Shown here: piece by piece, positions 26,878-38,090 of the stretch
Numbering within the stretch: position 1 is the stretch's first letter
Layout of the letters: the number at the start of each line of letters is the position of its first letter
Assembly (NCBI RefSeq): GCF_000444875.1
Contig: NC_021985.1
Coordinates: 3,729,535 to 3,793,534 of the forward strand
Length of the DNA: 64,000 nt
Source: Streptomyces collinus Tu 365
GTDB taxonomy: Bacteria; Actinomycetota; Actinomycetes; Streptomycetales; Streptomycetaceae
Direction: 5' to 3'
The notes under the pieces: model-generated
Told to the model about the DNA's origin: nothing
The model's database searches: none
The model's input: only the letters and a program-made list of their open reading frames with translations
Position numbers and translations under genes: made by a program

Positions 26878-28326
26878 GTGAGCGCCATTCGCCCGGCAGC
26901 CGTCGTCGTTCTCGCAGCGGGTGAGGGCACCCGTATGAAGTCGGCCACACCGAAGGTCCTGCATCAGATCTGCGGCCGTTCCCTGGTCGGCCATGTGCTG
27001 GCCGCCTCTCGTGAGTTGGACCCGGCGAACCTGGTCGTCGTCGTGGGCCACGCCCGTGAGCAGGTCGCCGCGCACCTGACCGAGATCGACCCCGGTGTGC
27101 GCACGGCCGTGCAGGCGGAGCAGAACGGTACGGGGCACGCCGTACGGATGGGCCTTGAGGAGCTGGGCGGTTCCGTGGACGGGACCGTGGTCGTGGTGTG
27201 CGGGGACACGCCCCTGCTGACCGCGGACACGCTGAAGAAGCTCGCGGCGACCCACCACGCGGACGGCAACGCCGTGACGGTCCTGACCGCCGAGGTGCCG
27301 GACGCGACCGGTTACGGCCGGATCGTGCGGGACGAGGCGACCGGTGCCGTGACGGCGATCGTGGAGCACAAGGACGCGTCGGACGCGGTGCGGTCGATCC
27401 GGGAGATCAACAGCGGCGTGTTCGCGTTCGACGGCCGGCTGCTCTCGGACGCGCTGAAGAGGGTGCGGACGGACAACAGCCAGGGCGAGGAGTACCTGAC
27501 GGACGTCCTGGGGATCCTGCGCGAGGCGGGGCACCGGGTCGGTGCGTCGGTGGCCGGGGACCACCGGGAGATCGCGGGGATCAACAACCGCGTGCAGCTC
27601 GCGGAGGCGCGCCGGATCCTCAACGACCGGCTGCTGACCCGCGCGATGCTGGACGGTGTGACGGTGGTGGACCCGGCGAGCACCTGGGTGGACGTGACCG
27701 TGACGTTCGAGCAGGACTCGGTGGTGCATCCGAACACGCAGCTGTCGGGTTCGACGCACATCGGCGGTGGTGCCGAGGTGGGTCCGAACAGCCGGCTGAA
27801 GGACACCCGGGTGGGCCGGGGGGCGCGGGTGGACAACACCGTGTCGGAGGGTGCCCGGGTCGGTGAGGGCGCGTCGGTGGGGCCGTACGCGTATCTGCGG
27901 CCGGGGACCCGGCTGGGCGCGAAGGCCAAGATCGGTACGTACGTGGAGACGAAGAACTCGTCGATCGGTGAGGGGACGAAGGTCCCGCACCTGTCGTACG
28001 TGGGTGACGCGACGATCGGTGACTTCACGAACATCGGTGCGGCGAGTGTGTTCGTGAACTACGACGGTGAGAGCAAGCACCACACGACCGTCGGGTCGCA
28101 CTGCAAGACGGGTTCGGACAACATGTTTGTGGCTCCTGTCACGGTCGGGGACGGTGCGTACACCGCCGCCGGGTCCGTGATCACGAAGGACGTGCCCCCC
28201 GGTTCGCTGGCCGTGGCCCGTGGTCAGCAGCGGAATATCGAGGGTTGGGTGGCGCGCAAGCGTCCTGGGAGTTCGGCCGCGAAGGCGGCCGAGGCGGCGT
28301 CGCGGCAGGTCGAGCGCGAGGGCTGA
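26878..28326 (+). CDS. glmU: Bifunctional N-acetylglucosamine-1-phosphate uridyltransferase / glucosamine-1-phosphate acetyltransferase
   Basis: 482 residues. The N-terminal pyrophosphorylase domain has [21 protein letters not shown] (from about residue 9). The C-terminal left-handed beta helix is seen in hexapeptide repeats ([60 protein letters not shown]). The enzyme makes UDP-GlcNAc for peptidoglycan. GTG 26878 follows GAAGGG. It lies downstream of tRNA-Gln and is followed after 152 bases by prs, an order conserved in actinobacteria. Confidence 0.97.
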   Translation: MSAIRPAAVVVLAAGEGTRMKSATPKVLHQICGRSLVGHVLAASRELDPANLVVVVGHAREQVAAHLTEIDPGVRTAVQAEQNGTGHAVRMGLEELGGSVDGTVVVVCGDTPLLTADTLKKLAATHHADGNAVTVLTAEVPDATGYGRIVRDEATGAVTAIVEHKDASDAVRSIREINSGVFAFDGRLLSDALKRVRTDNSQGEEYLTDVLGILREAGHRVGASVAGDHREIAGINNRVQLAEARRILNDRLLTRAMLDGVTVVDPASTWVDVTVTFEQDSVVHPNTQLSGSTHIGGGAEVGPNSRLKDTRVGRGARVDNTVSEGARVGEGASVGPYAYLRPGTRLGAKAKIGTYVETKNSSIGEGTKVPHLSYVGDATIGDFTNIGAASVFVNYDGESKHHTTVGSHCKTGSDNMFVAPVTVGDGAYTAAGSVITKDVPPGSLAVARGQQRNIEGWVARKRPGSSAAKAAEAASRQVEREG

Positions 28327-28478
28327 CCGGAAACGGGTGCGCCAAACACGGCGTACCGTGATAAGTGCACATCCGCACGAGTGCACCCTGCACCCCTACC
28401 AGCTGATACGGCCTCTCATGCCCAGCCGAGAGGTCGCCGAGCAGCCGGCTGGCTGAGAACCTCTGAGGAGACAGTGCT

Positions 28479-29459
28479 GTGACCGGGATCAAGACGACCG
28501 GCGAGAAGAAGATGATGTTCTTCTCCGGCCGCGCCCACCCCGAGCTTGCCGAGGAGGTCGCCCAGCAGCTGGGTGTCGGGGTCGTCCCGACGAAGGCCTT
28601 CGACTTCGCCAATGGCGAGATCTACGTTCGTTACCAGGAGTCGGCGCGTGGTGCGGACTGCTTCCTGATCCAGAGCCACACGGCTCCGATCAACAAGTGG
28701 ATCATGGAGCAGCTGATCATGATCGACGCGCTGAAGCGTGCGTCGGCCCGCTCCATCACGGTGATCGTGCCGTTCTACGGTTACGCGCGGCAGGACAAGA
28801 AGCACCGTGGTCGTGAACCGATCTCGGCGCGTCTGATCGCGGATCTGATGAAGACCGCGGGTGCCGACCGGATCCTGACCGTGGATCTGCACACGGACCA
28901 GATCCAGGGCTTCTTCGACGGTCCGGTGGATCACCTGTTCGCGCTGCCGCTGCTGGCGGACTACGTGGGTGGCAAGGTGGACCGGGCGAAGCTGACCGTG
29001 GTGTCGCCGGACGCGGGCCGGGTGCGGGTGGCGGACCGGTGGTGCGACCGGCTCGGTGCGCCGCTGGCGATCGTGCACAAGCGCCGGGACAAGGACGTGG
29101 CGAACCAGGTGACCGTCCACGAGGTCGTGGGTGAGGTCGAGGGCCGGGTGTGTGTGCTGGTCGACGACATGATCGACACGGGTGGCACGATCTGTGCGGC
29201 GGCGGACGCGCTGTTCGCGCACGGTGCGGAGGACGTCATCGTGACGGCGACGCACGGTGTGCTGTCGGGTCCGGCGGCGGACCGTCTGAAGAACTCGCGG
29301 GTGAGTGAGTTCGTGTTCACGGACACGCTGCCGACGCCGGGTGAGCTGGCGGCGGACATGGACAAGATCAAGGTGCTGTCGATCGCTCCGACGATCGCGA
29401 GCGCGGTGCGTGAGGTGTTCCAGGACGGCTCGGTGACCAGCCTCTTCGACGAGCAGTGA
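28479..29459 (+). CDS. prs: Ribose-phosphate pyrophosphokinase (PRPP synthetase)
   Basis: 326 residues, normal length. Visible motifs: FSGRAHPELAEEVAQQLG at the N-terminus, the ATP/Mg loop with VDLHTDQIQGFF, and the PRPP-binding loop VCVLVDDMIDTGGTI (about 217-231). It converts ribose-5-phosphate and ATP to PRPP for purine, pyrimidine, His and Trp synthesis. GTG 28479 has GAGGAG about 10 bases upstream. Probably expressed with glmU or from its own promoter in the 152-base gap, which holds the small inverted repeat CACGG-CGTA-CCGTG. Confidence 0.97.
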   Translation: MTGIKTTGEKKMMFFSGRAHPELAEEVAQQLGVGVVPTKAFDFANGEIYVRYQESARGADCFLIQSHTAPINKWIMEQLIMIDALKRASARSITVIVPFYGYARQDKKHRGREPISARLIADLMKTAGADRILTVDLHTDQIQGFFDGPVDHLFALPLLADYVGGKVDRAKLTVVSPDAGRVRVADRWCDRLGAPLAIVHKRRDKDVANQVTVHEVVGEVEGRVCVLVDDMIDTGGTICAAADALFAHGAEDVIVTATHGVLSGPAADRLKNSRVSEFVFTDTLPTPGELAADMDKIKVLSIAPTIASAVREVFQDGSVTSLFDEQ

Positions 29460-29501
29460 GGTTTCTGCAGTCGCCCTGACGCGGGCTGACTGAAGATCCT
29501 T

Positions 29502-29557
29502 TTGGGTGCGGCCTCCCTTGCCGAGTAGACTGCTGCAGTTGCTCGGCGAGGGAGGCC
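29502..29557 (+). promoter_or_regulatory. Candidate rplY promoter embedded in a 16-bp inverted repeat
   Basis: TTGGGT (29502-29507), an 18-base spacer and TAGACT (29526-29531) form a plausible vegetative promoter. A near-perfect 16-bp inverted repeat (29510-29525 with 29542-29557, one G-U pair) places one arm in the spacer and one downstream of the expected start. In readthrough RNA from prs it would fold as a terminator-like stem. Confidence 0.45.
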
Positions 29558-29666
29558 GTACTCCGTTTCACGCGGGGACGGCTGTCCGTTATCGACGCGC
29601 TCTTCGTAGCAGGCCGTTCGTGGCCGGGTGACCACGTCCGTTTCTGTTTGACGAGGAGTGATCAAC

Positions 29667-30263
29667 ATGTCCGAGGTGAAGCTCACCGCCGAGACGCGTA
29701 GCGAGTTCGGCAAGGGTGCCGCCCGTCGTATCCGCCGCGAGAACAAGGTTCCGGGTGTGCTGTACGGCCACGGTTCCGACCCGCTGCACCTGACCCTGCC
29801 GGGCCACGAGCTGCTGCTGGCGCTGCGTACGCCCAACGTCCTGATCTCCCTGGACATCGACGGCAAGAGCAACGAGCTGGCGATCCCGAAGTCCGTGCAG
29901 CGTGACCCGCTGAAGGGCTTCCTGGAGCACGTCGACCTGCTGCTGGTCAAGCGCGGCGAGAAGGTCACGGTCGAGATTCCGGTCCAGGCCGAGGGCGAGC
30001 TGGCCCCCGGTGGCAACCTGCTCGAGCACGTGCTGAACGCGCTGCCGGTCGAGGCCGAGGCCACGCACATCCCCGAGGCCGTCACCGTCTCCGTCGAGGG
30101 CCTGGAGGCCGGCGCCTCCATCCACGCCAAGGACATCACCCTGCCGTCCGGCGTGACCCTGGCCGTCGAGGAGGACGCGGTCGTCCTGCAGGTCCTGGCC
30201 GCGCAGGCCGAGGAGGCCGTGGAGGGCGAGGAGACCGAGGCCGAGGAAGTCGCCGAGGCCTGA
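29667..30263 (+). CDS. rplY: 50S ribosomal protein L25 / general stress protein CTC
   Basis: 198 residues. An N-terminal 5S rRNA-binding L25 domain (VKLTAETRSEFGKGAARRIRRENKVPGVLYG) is followed by the CTC/TL5 beta domain, ending in an acidic tail. The length fits the long CTC form. ATG 29667 has GAGGAG 7 bases upstream; a GTG three codons earlier overlaps that site and is rejected. Binds 5S rRNA in the central protuberance. Followed by a hairpin and then pth, the usual actinobacterial order. Confidence 0.96.
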   Translation: MSEVKLTAETRSEFGKGAARRIRRENKVPGVLYGHGSDPLHLTLPGHELLLALRTPNVLISLDIDGKSNELAIPKSVQRDPLKGFLEHVDLLLVKRGEKVTVEIPVQAEGELAPGGNLLEHVLNALPVEAEATHIPEAVTVSVEGLEAGASIHAKDITLPSGVTLAVEEDAVVLQVLAAQAEEAVEGEETEAEEVAEA

Positions 30264-30282
30264 TCCTCGTAGTCGTCGTTTC

Positions 30283-30317
30283 GCCAGCCGCTGTTCCCGT
30301 GGGGGACAGCGGCTGGC
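30283..30317 (+). terminator. Hairpin between rplY and pth
   Basis: A 12-bp stem GCCAGCCGCTGT (30283-30294) with ACAGCGGCTGGC (30306-30317) and an 11-base loop, 20 bases after the rplY stop. No T-run; the pth ribosome site follows within 10 bases, so it may attenuate rather than end transcription. Confidence 0.6.
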
Positions 30318-30332
30318 GCGTATCAAGGAGAC

Positions 30333-30935
30333 ATGGACGTGAGCACTCCCGCAGAGGGCCCCTGGCTGATCGTTGGGCTCGGTAATCCGGGGCCGGAGTA
30401 CGCGATGAACCGGCACAACGTCGGGTTCATGGTGGTGGATCTGCTGGCGGAGCGGATCGGGGGGAAGTTCAAGCGGGCGGGCAAGGCCCAGGCGCAGGTG
30501 CTGGAAGGGCGGATGGGCCCGGTGGGGCCGGCCGGCCGGCGGGTGATCCTGGCGAAGCCGATGTCGTTCATGAACCTGTCGGGGGGTCCGGTGAACGCGC
30601 TGCGGGACTTCTACAAGGTGCCGGTGGCGAACGTCGTGGCGGTGCACGACGAGCTGGACATCGACTACGGCACGCTGCGGCTGAAGCTGGGTGGCGGCGA
30701 CAACGGCCACAACGGCCTGAAGTCGATGACGAAGGCGATGGGGGCGGAGTACCACCGGGTGCGGTTCGGGATCGGGCGTCCGCCGGGCCGTATGCAGGTG
30801 GCGGACTTCGTGCTGAAGGACTTCTCGTCGGCGGAGCGCAAGGAGCTGGACTACTGCGTGGACCGGGCGGCGGACGCGGTGGAGAGTCTGGTGTCGGAGG
30901 GGCTGGAGCGGGCGCAGAGCGCGTACAACTCCTGA
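30333..30935 (+). CDS. pth: Peptidyl-tRNA hydrolase
   Basis: 200 residues. [20 protein letters not shown] carries the conserved Asn and catalytic His. [15 protein letters not shown] and [26 protein letters not shown] follow, the full Pth signature set. It releases tRNA from peptidyl-tRNAs dropped by ribosomes. The start is ambiguous: ATG 30333 lies 2 bases after AAGGAG, while GTG 30339 lies 8 bases after it and is the better-spaced alternative. Part of the glmU-prs-rplY-pth run. Confidence 0.95.
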   Translation: MDVSTPAEGPWLIVGLGNPGPEYAMNRHNVGFMVVDLLAERIGGKFKRAGKAQAQVLEGRMGPVGPAGRRVILAKPMSFMNLSGGPVNALRDFYKVPVANVVAVHDELDIDYGTLRLKLGGGDNGHNGLKSMTKAMGAEYHRVRFGIGRPPGRMQVADFVLKDFSSAERKELDYCVDRAADAVESLVSEGLERAQSAYNS

Positions 30936-30986
30936 CATGTGGTTCGACGCGGACACCTGGGTTGACCACGCGTGGGGGTTTGGCCA

Positions 30987-31493
30987 ATGATCCCGGCCAT
31001 GCCTGCCTCTGCCAGCCCAGCCCGCCGGGCGTCCGTGTCCGCTTTGCGGTTCGGGCGGGTCGCGACGACGGCTGTACTCGCCGCGCTGATCCTCTTCGCG
31101 GGGGTGTGGGGTTCCTGGGGGACCGCGCAGCACGTGATGCTGACCAAGGGGCGCGAGCGGGGCACGGTACGGGTGACCGGGTGTGCGGGTGACACGTGCA
31201 GCGGGCCGTTCTCGCCGGGGTCGGCGGGGGCGCGGGCGCACGCGCGCGTGGAGCTGGAGAAGTCGGTGGCGGTGCGTGAGGGGCGGACGTACGACGTCGT
31301 CCTGAAGCCGGGCACCGGGGACGCGGTGCGTTCGGGTCCGGCCGGGATCCTGTACGCGTGGCTGCCGCTGGGCGGGGCGTTGCTGCTGGCCGCGGTGGTG
31401 GTGGCCGGCGGGATGCGGCTGACGCGGGTGGCGTGGGTGCTGGGTCTCGCGGGTGCGGCTCTGCTGACGGCGGCGTTCGTGGCGGTGCGGTAG
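30987..31493 (+). CDS. Hypothetical membrane protein (168 aa)
   Basis: One N-terminal hydrophobic segment (TTAVLAALILFAGVWGSW), an extracellular-type loop with CAGDTC (a possible disulfide) and two closely spaced segments at the end (WLPLGGALLLAAVVVAGG; WVLGLAGAALLTAAFVAV). The loop reads like a small beta domain (TYDVVLKPGTGDAV). The start is uncertain: ATG 30987 has a G-run 8 bases upstream, ATG 30999 is an alternative. It follows pth by 51 bases. Family not recognised. Confidence 0.65.
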   Translation: MIPAMPASASPARRASVSALRFGRVATTAVLAALILFAGVWGSWGTAQHVMLTKGRERGTVRVTGCAGDTCSGPFSPGSAGARAHARVELEKSVAVREGRTYDVVLKPGTGDAVRSGPAGILYAWLPLGGALLLAAVVVAGGMRLTRVAWVLGLAGAALLTAAFVAVR

Positions 31494-31517
31494 TCCGGCG
31501 CGGTGAGCGGATACGGG

Positions 31518-31549
31518 AGTGCCCCGGGGTCGCGGGACCCCGGGGCACT
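31518..31549. terminator. Bidirectional intrinsic terminator before ppc stop
   Basis: A perfect 14-bp stem (31518-31531 and 31536-31549), GCGG loop and TTTT on the plus strand. It lies between the hypothetical membrane protein and the convergent ppc gene. Confidence 0.85.
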
Positions 31550-31567
31550 TTTCGTCCTGCGTGCGGA

Positions 31568-34300
<2,733 letters not shown>

Positions 34301-34609
34301 AGGTGCGGCTCCTTGCAGTGTTGAAGCTCGTCCGGGAGGGAACCCGGGGCATCCGACCACCGGCGGCTGGTGCCGCTTACGGGCCGGATGATCCGGGAAG
34401 GAATCAGAGCGGACCGCGCTGTCCGACCGACTCCAAGGATAGGTGTCCATGGGGACGCGCAGGTTCTCGGGCTCTTGCCGCCGGGCGGCGCGCTGCCATA
34501 CTTACGTCACCGTAGGTTACGGAACCGTAGGGAATGCACCGCTTCGAGTCCCGCCCGGTTCCGGCGGCCCCGGTATCTCTCTCTACCCTCGACCCCACAG
34601 GGGACGCGC
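34301..34609. other. Divergent promoter region, ppc / desaturase
   Basis: 309 bases with no gene. The ppc side holds TATCCT (reverse strand, near 34439) as a weak -10 candidate. The desaturase side holds the nested repeat cluster listed separately at 34502-34530. Confidence 0.4.
34502..34530 (+). promoter_or_regulatory. Candidate TetR operator upstream of the desaturase-tetR operon
   Basis: Nested repeats: ACCGTAGG twice (direct, 16-base period), CCGTA-GGT-TACGG (palindrome at 34510-34522) and ACGG-AA-CCGT. A TAGGTT (34513-34518) within it resembles an actinomycete -10 element. The next-but-one gene encodes a TetR regulator overlapping the desaturase, so autoregulation by this site is likely but not shown. 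Confidence 0.5.
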
Positions 34610-35617
34610 ATGACGTCAAGTTCCGATGTGATCGACGAAGCCCGTTCGGCCAACGACACCTCCACCCCTTCCGCCACGCTGGGCGGCGAGCAGAAGCGTT
34701 CGATCGAGCAGATCACGCTGCTCCTGTTCATCACCGTGCCGTTCCTGGCACTGGTGGCGGCCGTGCCGCTGGCCTGGGGCTGGGGGGTGAGCTGGCTCGA
34801 TCTGGGCCTGCTGGTGTTCTTCTACTTCCTGGGGTGCCACGGCATCACGATCGGTTTCCACCGGTACTTCACCCATGGCTCGTTCAAGGCGAAGCGGCCG
34901 TTGCGGATCGCTCTGGCGATCATGGGGTCGCTGGCGGTCGAGGGCCCGCTGGTGCGCTGGGTGGCGGACCACCGCAGGCACCACAAGTTCTCCGACGCGG
35001 AGGGTGATCCTCACTCACCGTGGCGGTTCGGGGAGACGGTGCCGGCGCTGCTGAAGGGCCTGTGGTGGGCGCACATCGCCTGGATGTTCGACGAGGAGCA
35101 GACGCCGCAGGAGAAGTACGCGCCGGATCTGATCAGGGACGGTGCGATCCGGGCGATCTCCCGGCAGTTCGTGCTGTGGACGGTGGTGTCGCTGACGCTG
35201 CCTCCGCTGATCGGCGGGCTGGTCACGATGTCGTGGTGGGGCGCGTTCACCGCGTTCTTCTGGGGTTCACTCGTCCGGGTGGCGCTGCTGCACCATGTGA
35301 CGTGGTCGATCAACTCGATCTGTCACGCGGTGGGCAAGCGGCCGTTCAAGTCGCGGGACCGTTCGGGCAACGTGTGGTGGCTGGCGGTGCTGTCGTGCGG
35401 GGAGTCCTGGCACAACCTGCATCACGCGGACCCGACGTCGGCCCGGCACGGGGTGATGCGCGGGCAGATCGACTCCTCGGCGCGTTTCATCCGCTGGTTC
35501 GAGCTGCTGGGCTGGGCGTACGACGTGCGCTGGCCGTCACGCTCGCGTATCGATTCGCGTCGTAACACCGGTGAAGACGGCTCTCGGCGCCGGAAGCAGG
35601 CCGTTGAACCGGCATGA
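34610..35617 (+). CDS. Membrane fatty acid (acyl-CoA delta-9 type) desaturase
   Basis: 335 residues with two pairs of hydrophobic segments and three histidine boxes: HRYFTH (about residues 84-89), HRRHH (about 121-125) and HNLHH (about 268-272). These bind the di-iron centre of stearoyl-CoA-desaturase-like enzymes, which insert a cis double bond in membrane acyl chains. ATG 34610 has GGGGA 6 bases upstream. The stop overlaps the TetR gene as ATGA, suggesting feedback control of membrane fluidity by that regulator. Confidence 0.93.
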   Translation: MTSSSDVIDEARSANDTSTPSATLGGEQKRSIEQITLLLFITVPFLALVAAVPLAWGWGVSWLDLGLLVFFYFLGCHGITIGFHRYFTHGSFKAKRPLRIALAIMGSLAVEGPLVRWVADHRRHHKFSDAEGDPHSPWRFGETVPALLKGLWWAHIAWMFDEEQTPQEKYAPDLIRDGAIRAISRQFVLWTVVSLTLPPLIGGLVTMSWWGAFTAFFWGSLVRVALLHHVTWSINSICHAVGKRPFKSRDRSGNVWWLAVLSCGESWHNLHHADPTSARHGVMRGQIDSSARFIRWFELLGWAYDVRWPSRSRIDSRRNTGEDGSRRRKQAVEPA

Positions 35618-36291
35618 TTGACGCCGTGGCGACCGATCCCAGCAGCAATCCCGGAAATGACAAGCAGCGGCGGACCCGCCGGACGCGTATGACCGGTGCG
35701 GAGCGCCGCCAGCAGCTGCTGGAGATCGGTCGCACGCTCTTCGCGGCGAAGGGCTTCGAGGGCACGTCGGTGGAGGAGATCGCGGCGAAGGCCGGGGTGT
35801 CCAAGCCGGTGGTGTACGAGCACTTCGGCGGCAAGGAGGGCCTGTACGCGGTGGTGGTGGACCGCGAGATGCGGCGGCTGCTGGACATGGTGACCGGCTC
35901 GCTGACCGCGGGGCATCCGCGGGAGCTGTGCGAGCAGGCGGCGTTCGCGCTGCTGGACTACATCGAGGAGTACACGGACGGGTTCCGCATCCTCGTGCGG
36001 GACTCGCCCATCCCGCAGTCCACGGGGTCGTTCGCCTCGCTGATCTCCGACATCGCCACCCAGGTGGAGGACATCCTGGGGCGTGAGTTCAAGAGCCGCG
36101 GCTTCGACCCGAAGCTGGCCCCGCTGTACGCGCAGGCCCTGGTGGGCATGGTCGCGCTGACGGGGCAGTGGTGGCTGGACGTGCGCCGGCCGCGGAAGGC
36201 TGAGGTCGCGGCGCATCTGGTGAACCTGGCGTGGCACGGCCTGGACGGGCTGGAGCAGAAGCCGCGCCTGATCGGACACCGCAAGAGCTGA
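35614..36291 (+). CDS. TetR family regulator co-encoded with the desaturase
   Basis: 225 residues. After a basic lead (NDKQRRTRRTRMTGAERRQQLL), the HTH reads GTSVEEIAAKAGVSKPVVYEHFGGKEGLY (about 50-78). The ligand-binding domain follows; it contains RILVRDSPIPQSTGSFASLI and is typical of the desaturase-linked TetR group. The ATG at 35614 overlaps the desaturase stop; a GTG five codons in is an alternative. Likely senses acyl-CoA or fatty acid and represses its own operon; inference from arrangement. Confidence 0.9.
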   Translation: MIDAVATDPSSNPGNDKQRRTRRTRMTGAERRQQLLEIGRTLFAAKGFEGTSVEEIAAKAGVSKPVVYEHFGGKEGLYAVVVDREMRRLLDMVTGSLTAGHPRELCEQAAFALLDYIEEYTDGFRILVRDSPIPQSTGSFASLISDIATQVEDILGREFKSRGFDPKLAPLYAQALVGMVALTGQWWLDVRRPRKAEVAAHLVNLAWHGLDGLEQKPRLIGHRKS

Positions 36292-36322
36292 GGCCGGCGC
36301 GGCCGCACCGAGTACGCCGGAG

Positions 36323-36682
36323 TCAGTGGGGCTGGAGGAATTCCAGTCGGTTGCCGGCGGGGTCCTCGGAGTAGAAGCGGCGGTGGCCGGGCAGGTCGTC
36401 GTCCCAGGTCACCGGGGCGCCGTGGGCGGTGAGCCGGGCGGCCAGGGCGTCGATGCCGGTCACCCGCAGCCCGGGGTGGGCCTTCTTCGCGGGCCGGAAG
36501 TCCCGTTCGACCCCCACGTGCAGCTGTACGGATCCGGCCCGGAACCAGCATCCGCCCCGTGCGGCGAGCACGGGCGGCTTGGGGATCTCGGTCATGCCGA
36601 GTGCGCCGGTGTAGAACGCCCGCAGCGCGTCCTCCGTGCCCGGAGGTGCGGCGAGCTGTACGTGGTCGAGGGCGGCGAGCAT
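36323..36682 (-). CDS. VOC (glyoxalase/bleomycin-resistance-like) protein
   Basis: 119 residues. LDHVQLAAPPGTEDALRAFYTGALGM begins a VOC fold, and the C-terminus has FYSEDPAGNRLEFLQ with the metal-ligand Glu. Putative ligands are H7 and the terminal E. Substrate unknown; possibly lyase, dioxygenase or drug binding. ATG 36682 lies 7 bases after AAGGAGG, which is within the end of the upstream methyltransferase gene (stop TGA, two bases, ATG), so the two are co-translated. Confidence 0.88.
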   Translation of the reverse strand: MLAALDHVQLAAPPGTEDALRAFYTGALGMTEIPKPPVLAARGGCWFRAGSVQLHVGVERDFRPAKKAHPGLRVTGIDALAARLTAHGAPVTWDDDLPGHRRFYSEDPAGNRLEFLQPH

Positions 36683-36684
36683 CC

Positions 36685-37503
36685 TCACGCCTCCTTGGTG
36701 GCGACGGCGAATAGCCGGCGGAACGGCATGACGGTGCCGTAGGGGGCGCTCGGGTAGGCGCGGCGCAGCAGGTCCCGGTACTCGGTGACGAAGGCGTCGC
36801 GGGCCTCGGGGTCGTCGGCGAGCGCGGTGAGGGCGGGCCGCAGTCCGGTGCCCTTGACCCAGTCGAGGACGGGGTCCGGTCCCTGGAGGACGTGGAGGTA
36901 CGTCGTCTGCCACACGTCGGTCGCGCAGCCGAGGCGGGCGAGGCGGTCCAGGTAGACGTCGGGTGTGTGCACCGAGTCGGTGGCGCGCAGCACGTCGCCG
37001 AGGAGGGGCTGCCAGCGGGGGCCGGCGGCCAGTTCGCGCATGAGGGCGTGCAGCGGGGCGTCGATGTTGTCGGGGACCTGGAAGGCGAAGGTGCCGCCGG
37101 GGCGCAGTCCTGCGATCCAGTCGGCGAAGCGGTCGGCGTGGCCGGGGACCCACTGCAGGGTGGCGTTGGAGACGATCAGGTCGTACGGCTCGGCGGGTGT
37201 CCAGGTGGTGACGTCGGCGTGGGCGAAGTCGAGCCGGCCGCCGCCGGGGGTGGGGCCCTCGTGTTCGGTGTGGGCGCGGTCGAGCATCGCGGGTGAGTTG
37301 TCGTGGCCGGTGACGTGGGCGGTGGGCCAGCGTTCGGTGAGCAGGACGGTGACGTTGCCGGGGCCGCAGCCGAGGTCGGCGATGCGGGGGCGGTCGGTGG
37401 GGAGGCCGGGGACCTGGGCGAGGAGGTCGGCGAAGGGGCGGGCGCGGTGGCCGGCGTGGCGGAGGTACTGGGCGGGGTCCCAGGCGGGTTTGGTGTGCGT
37501 CAT
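36685..37503 (-). CDS. tam: Trans-aconitate 2-methyltransferase-like SAM methyltransferase
   Basis: 272 residues. SAM motif I is IADLGCGPGNVTVLL (about 44-58), then GHDNSPAMLDRA and NATLQWVPGH, the last a signature of Tam enzymes, which methylate trans-aconitate formed spontaneously from the TCA cycle. The length is close to the family norm. ATG 37503 follows GGGGAG by 10 bases; a GTG three codons upstream is too close to it. It faces a divergent MarR gene with strong operator-like repeats between them and is probably under its control. Confidence 0.9.
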   Translation of the reverse strand: MTHTKPAWDPAQYLRHAGHRARPFADLLAQVPGLPTDRPRIADLGCGPGNVTVLLTERWPTAHVTGHDNSPAMLDRAHTEHEGPTPGGGRLDFAHADVTTWTPAEPYDLIVSNATLQWVPGHADRFADWIAGLRPGGTFAFQVPDNIDAPLHALMRELAAGPRWQPLLGDVLRATDSVHTPDVYLDRLARLGCATDVWQTTYLHVLQGPDPVLDWVKGTGLRPALTALADDPEARDAFVTEYRDLLRRAYPSAPYGTVMPFRRLFAVATKEA

Positions 37504-37531
37504 GGGGTCCACTCTCCCCGCGCATTTCTCT

Positions 37532-37592
37532 CGATGTCAAGAGACTTGAGATCAAGAGACTTCATGTCGACACAACCACTACACTGATCCCC
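37532..37592. promoter_or_regulatory. MarR operator cluster and leaderless MarR promoter
   Basis: TCAAGAGACTT occurs twice (37537-37547, 37552-37562). Between them CTTGA-GA-TCAAG (37545-37556) is a palindrome, and TCAAG-AGA-CTTGA another (37537-37549). A TACACT at 37580-37585 ends 7 bases before the MarR ATG, with no Shine-Dalgarno, so the mRNA is probably leaderless. The repeats lie between the two divergent starts. Confidence 0.65.
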
Positions 37593-38090
37593 ATGGAGGA
37601 CGAGGTCGATCGGCTGGTCGCAGCGTGGCGCCGGGAGCGCCCGGACCTCGACGTGGACCCGCTCGAAGTGCTCAGCCGGGTGAGCAGGCTGGCCCGGCAC
37701 CTGGACCGCGCGCGGCGGCTCGCCTTCGCCGAGCACCAGCTCGAGCCCTGGGAGTTCGACGTGCTGACCGCGCTGCGGCGCGCGGGGACGCCGTACCAGC
37801 TCTCCCCCGGACAGCTGCTCACCCAGACGCTGGTCACCTCGGGCACGATGACCAACCGGATCGACCGGCTCGCCAAGAAGGGCCTGGTCGAGCGGCTGCC
37901 CGATCCCAGCGACCGGCGGGGCGTGCTGGTCCGGCTGACCGGGACCGGTCAGGAACGCGCGGACCAGGCGCTGGCGGGCCTGCTGGACCAGGAGCGGGCG
38001 ATCCTCGCCGAGCTGTCCCGCGCCCAGCGCGCCGAACTGGCGGCGCTGCTACGCCAGCTGACCGCCCCGTTCGACAACATCCCCGGTTAG
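37593..38090 (+). CDS. MarR family transcriptional regulator
   Basis: 165 residues. The winged helix reads LSPGQLLTQTLVTSGTMTNRIDRLAKKGLVERLPDPSDRRGVLVRLT (about 69-115), with DPSDRRG in the wing, the MarR hallmark. It is divergent from tam and the VOC gene. The promoter repeats suggest autorepression. The last 42 bases overlap the end of the LuxR gene on the other strand, an unusual tail-to-tail overlap. Ligand unknown. Confidence 0.94.
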   Translation: MEDEVDRLVAAWRRERPDLDVDPLEVLSRVSRLARHLDRARRLAFAEHQLEPWEFDVLTALRRAGTPYQLSPGQLLTQTLVTSGTMTNRIDRLAKKGLVERLPDPSDRRGVLVRLTGTGQERADQALAGLLDQERAILAELSRAQRAELAALLRQLTAPFDNIPG

